From Hyphomicrobiales bacterium (GTDB taxonomy: Bacteria > Pseudomonadota > Alphaproteobacteria > Rhizobiales > Rhizobiaceae): a stretch of DNA of 64,000 nucleotides. A model generated the notes under the pieces. It did not search any database. It worked only from the letters and a program-made list of their open reading frames with translations, and was not told the DNA's origin. Within the stretch, counting starts at the first letter, position 1; every line of letters starts with the position of its first letter. Below, piece after piece: positions 62,000 through 64,000 of this stretch. The stretch spans positions 1 through 64,000 of the forward strand of contig UCLB01000025.1 in assembly GCA_900473205.1 (NCBI GenBank). Reading direction: 5' to 3'. A program made the position numbers and the translations under genes.

Positions 62000-63067
62000 T
62001 CAATGGTCGTCGTCATTGGCACCCTTCACCCAGTAACCGGCCGTCACAAACGCCGTCTTCGGAAGCTTGGCTTCCTCGGCCAGCATTTTCTTGACGATGC
62101 GGGCTTCGCCCTTCTCACAGCCAACAAAAACATGCAGCCCTTGAGGACCGGACCATGGGTGCGCACGCAGCGCCTGCTCCAGCAAACCCGCCGATCCAGC
62201 GGCCTCGCCGTTGCGATAGAGCCAGTTCCAATTCATGTCTGCTTTGGAAACAATAGCCTGCCGCTCGTTCTCATTGTCGATTTCGGCATAAACGGTCAGT
62301 TTTTTGCCGGCTGGCATTTCCTCGGCCATGCGCAGCATCACAGGAAGCGCGGTCTCGTCACCGGCGAAAACATAGGTCTGCGCATCCGGCAACTCACCTC
62401 CGGGGCCGACGATGCCGACGACATCGCCTGCCGCCGCCGTCGCGCCGAAATGCGCACCCGGCATATCGTCGCCCTCATGCATGACGAAATCGAGATCGAT
62501 TTCCCCGCGCTCGACATCACCGGAACGGATGGTGTAGACGCGCCGCGCCTGCTCGTCCTCGCCCTTTGCCCAGACAATGGCACCCGTTTTCGACAGATGC
62601 GGCCAGACTGGCGTGCGGGACTGATCGCGCAGAATGAGGATGCGGACATGCAGACCGCCACTCACCAGCCGCTCGATGCCCTTGTCGATGGCAATCACCA
62701 CCCGGCGCATGTTCGGCGTCAGATTATAGGCCCGGACGACACGCCCGCTGAAGAGATTGGGCATCTCGCGCATATCCGAGCCATGGCCTTCCCAGCGGAA
62801 GTCCAGAGACGTATCGCCGGTAAACTCGACGATATGTTCGGCGACCATCGCCTTGACGGACAGCAGCACATTTTCCGAAACGCAGTTGATCCTGACTGCG
62901 AAGCGCCCATCCTCGGCATCGAATGTGCCGTTGCCGTAATCCGCCTCGAAATGCAACGCCGCACCCTGACGCGTCATCGTCATATACTCGGCAAAATGCT
63001 CGTGAAAAGCATCGACAATCGCGGCTGGATCGGGAAGAGCGACAGATGTTTGCGCAGAAAGAAGCAC
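62000..63067 (-). CDS. Siderophore-interacting protein (DUF2218 + FAD/SIP domains)
   Basis: A 355-aa protein. Residues about 12-95 are DUF2218 (VDAFHEHFAEYM, FAVRINCVSENVLLSVKAMVAEHI). The FAD domain follows (VVRAYNLTPNMRRVVIA, RRVYTIRSGDVERGEIDLDFVMH) and a SIP domain ends the protein (YVFAGDETALPVMLRMAEEMPAG, VFVGCEKGEARIVKKML, TAGYWVKGAND). It reduces ferric siderophores in the cytoplasm. No siderophore biosynthesis or receptor genes are in the window. Confidence 0.9.
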   Translation of the reverse strand: MLLSAQTSVALPDPAAIVDAFHEHFAEYMTMTRQGAALHFEADYGNGTFDAEDGRFAVRINCVSENVLLSVKAMVAEHIVEFTGDTSLDFRWEGHGSDMREMPNLFSGRVVRAYNLTPNMRRVVIAIDKGIERLVSGGLHVRILILRDQSRTPVWPHLSKTGAIVWAKGEDEQARRVYTIRSGDVERGEIDLDFVMHEGDDMPGAHFGATAAAGDVVGIVGPGGELPDAQTYVFAGDETALPVMLRMAEEMPAGKKLTVYAEIDNENERQAIVSKADMNWNWLYRNGEAAGSAGLLEQALRAHPWSGPQGLHVFVGCEKGEARIVKKMLAEEAKLPKTAFVTAGYWVKGANDDDH

Positions 63068-63148
63068 CGGCTTAAACCTTCAGATTACAGTCCGGTTATC
63101 TTTAGAGCAGTCAATTTAAAAGTGCAAAGCTGTTTTTTCGCCGTGCGA

Positions 63149-63841
63149 TCAAACTTTTTCGGGCAACTGCCAATCAATCGGCTCCCGACCCCGCGAGACG
63201 AGAAACTCGTTCGCTTTGGAAAAATGGCCATTGCCGAAAAAGCCGTTATGGGCAGACAGCGGCGATGGGTGTGGCGATTTCAGAACGAGATGCTTCGTCT
63301 GGTCGACAAAGGCGGCTTTCTTCTGCGCGTAAGAGCCCCACAGCAGGAAGACGACGCCGTCACACTCATCATTGACGATGCGGATGATGGCATCGGTAAA
63401 TTTCTCCCAGCCCTGACCCTGATGCGAGGCCGCGCGGGCTTCTTCCACGGTCAGAACGCTGTTGAGCAGCAGCACTCCCTGTTTGGCCCAGCTTTCCAGA
63501 AAGCCGTGCTTGACGGGCTGGATGCCAAGATCGTTCTGCAATTCCTTGTAGATATTGACGAGCGAGGGCGGAATGCGCACGCCCGGCTGCACGGAAAAGC
63601 ACAGACCATGCGCCTGGCCCGCACCGTGATAGGGGTCTTGGCCGAGAATGACGACCTTCACCTCATCCAGCGGCGTCAGGTCCAGAGCGCGGAAATACTC
63701 GCTGCCCTTGGGAAAGATGTGCTTGCCAGCCGTTTTTTCGGCCAGCAGAAACTCTTTGAGCTTGAGCATGTAGGGGCTGGCGAATTCTGCGGAAAGAACA
63801 TGTTTCCAGCTGTCTTCCAGTTTGACGCCTGCGTCTGCCAT
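63149..63841 (-). CDS. ung: Uracil-DNA glycosylase, family 1
   Basis: A 230-aa enzyme. The catalytic Asp is in [21 protein letters not shown] (D69), the minor-groove His is in [13 protein letters not shown], and [11 protein letters not shown] lies before it. It removes uracil from DNA as the first step of base excision repair. All key residues are intact and the length is typical. Confidence 0.96.
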   Translation of the reverse strand: MADAGVKLEDSWKHVLSAEFASPYMLKLKEFLLAEKTAGKHIFPKGSEYFRALDLTPLDEVKVVILGQDPYHGAGQAHGLCFSVQPGVRIPPSLVNIYKELQNDLGIQPVKHGFLESWAKQGVLLLNSVLTVEEARAASHQGQGWEKFTDAIIRIVNDECDGVVFLLWGSYAQKKAAFVDQTKHLVLKSPHPSPLSAHNGFFGNGHFSKANEFLVSRGREPIDWQLPEKV

Positions 63842-63855
63842 GAAAAACCCCGTGA

Positions 63856-64000
63856 TTATTTGAAGCGATTGCCGCGCTCAAGCACTTCGATCTTGTACCC
63901 ATCCGGGTCGCAGATGAAGAAGTATTTCGCGAAAGGCGCACCTTTGTATTCCGCATTGACGATCTTGCCGACCGAAAGGCCAAGCGCCGTCAGGCGGGCA
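63856..64000 (-). CDS. C-terminal part of a VOC/glyoxalase-like gene (partial)
   Basis: The minus-strand frame enters from the right edge and ends at TAA (63858-63856). The visible 48 residues read [19 protein letters not shown]..., then [16 protein letters not shown] and a final [22 protein letters not shown] is the C-terminal signature of glyoxalase I/VOC enzymes, with the metal-ligand Glu. It lies 14 bp upstream of the ung start on the same strand, so the two may be cotranscribed. Confidence 0.75.
   Translation of the reverse strand, partial: ARLTALGLSVGKIVNAEYKGAPFAKYFFICDPDGYKIEVLERGNRFK

Noticed and set aside
63068-63148. Iron-responsive operator before the siderophore-interacting protein gene
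   Set aside because: I looked for Fur, RirA (TGA-N9-TCA) and Irr-type motifs and found no convincing match.
1-64000. CRISPR array or tRNA/rRNA genes
   Set aside because: No regularly spaced direct repeats and no cloverleaf or rRNA-like sequence were seen on either strand, though a covariance search could not be run.

Overview
The window looks like a contiguous piece of the main chromosome of a rhizobial alphaproteobacterium, most likely Agrobacterium/Rhizobium. Supporting this are a CtrA-SciP-ChpT cell-cycle module with clustered GANTC (CcrM) sites, a eukaryote-type glutamine synthetase II (glnII) with a DUF2735 neighbour, an RpoH with a well-conserved RpoH box, EipA/DUF1134, an AztD-type zinc chaperone and rhizobial intergenic mosaic-type palindromic repeats. 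This assignment is inference from gene content; no database search was run. No CRISPR array, rRNA, tRNA, transposase or intact prophage was found.

Layout. 1-2900: end of a probable ABC ATPase, then two permeases and an NMT1/THI5-like binding protein. 2900-7775: RND efflux adaptor and pump behind an intergenic region with a TetR-type inverted repeat. 7800-8650: a Crp/Fnr regulator behind a perfect FNR/FixK box. 8677-24640 (all minus strand): urea utilisation. Transcription runs from urtA, urtB, urtC, urtD, a TerB-like ORF and urtE (urea ABC transporter) through a secreted esterase into ureD, ureA, DUF1272, ureB, GFA, LprI-like, ureC, a peroxiredoxin, a diguanylate cyclase, ureE, ureF and ureG. 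24800-26570: DUF2735 and, divergently, glnII from a probable sigma-54 promoter. Imported urea is thus split to ammonium by urease and assimilated by GSII within about 18 kb.

26680-31870: an SDR oxidoreductase, then a 1132-aa fusion of an NCS1 nucleobase/hydantoin-type transporter to a hybrid histidine kinase, overlapping its own REC-LuxR regulator. 31900-33600: small secreted protein, AAA ATPase, polysaccharide deacetylase. 33679-39403 (minus strand): livHMGF, DUF6867 and livJ, a branched-chain amino-acid transporter. The livH leader can fold so that its Shine-Dalgarno is sequestered, and a 7-codon upstream ORF covers the anti-SD arm. 39685-41571: cysQ and an isolated DUF2793 (phage-tail-like) gene. 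41900-47000: sciP, fliJ, ctrA, chpT and eipA, with candidate CtrA boxes and a GANTC cluster. 47100-53455: coiled-coil membrane protein, small secreted protein, EamA transporter, purA and a 752-aa acidic/Pro-rich single-pass membrane protein. 53542-64000: rpoH, a methyltransferase, RluA-type pseudouridine synthase, DUF6476, SpoU methyltransferase, aztD with Zur-like boxes, a lytic transglycosylase lipoprotein, an inverted pair of palindromic repeats, esterase plus ring-cleaving dioxygenase, a siderophore-interacting protein, ung, and the end of a glyoxalase-like gene.

The items I consider most likely to be undescribed are the livH leader switch with its upstream ORF, the transporter-kinase fusion beside urea genes, the TerB-like gene inside the urt operon, and the large acidic membrane protein after purA.
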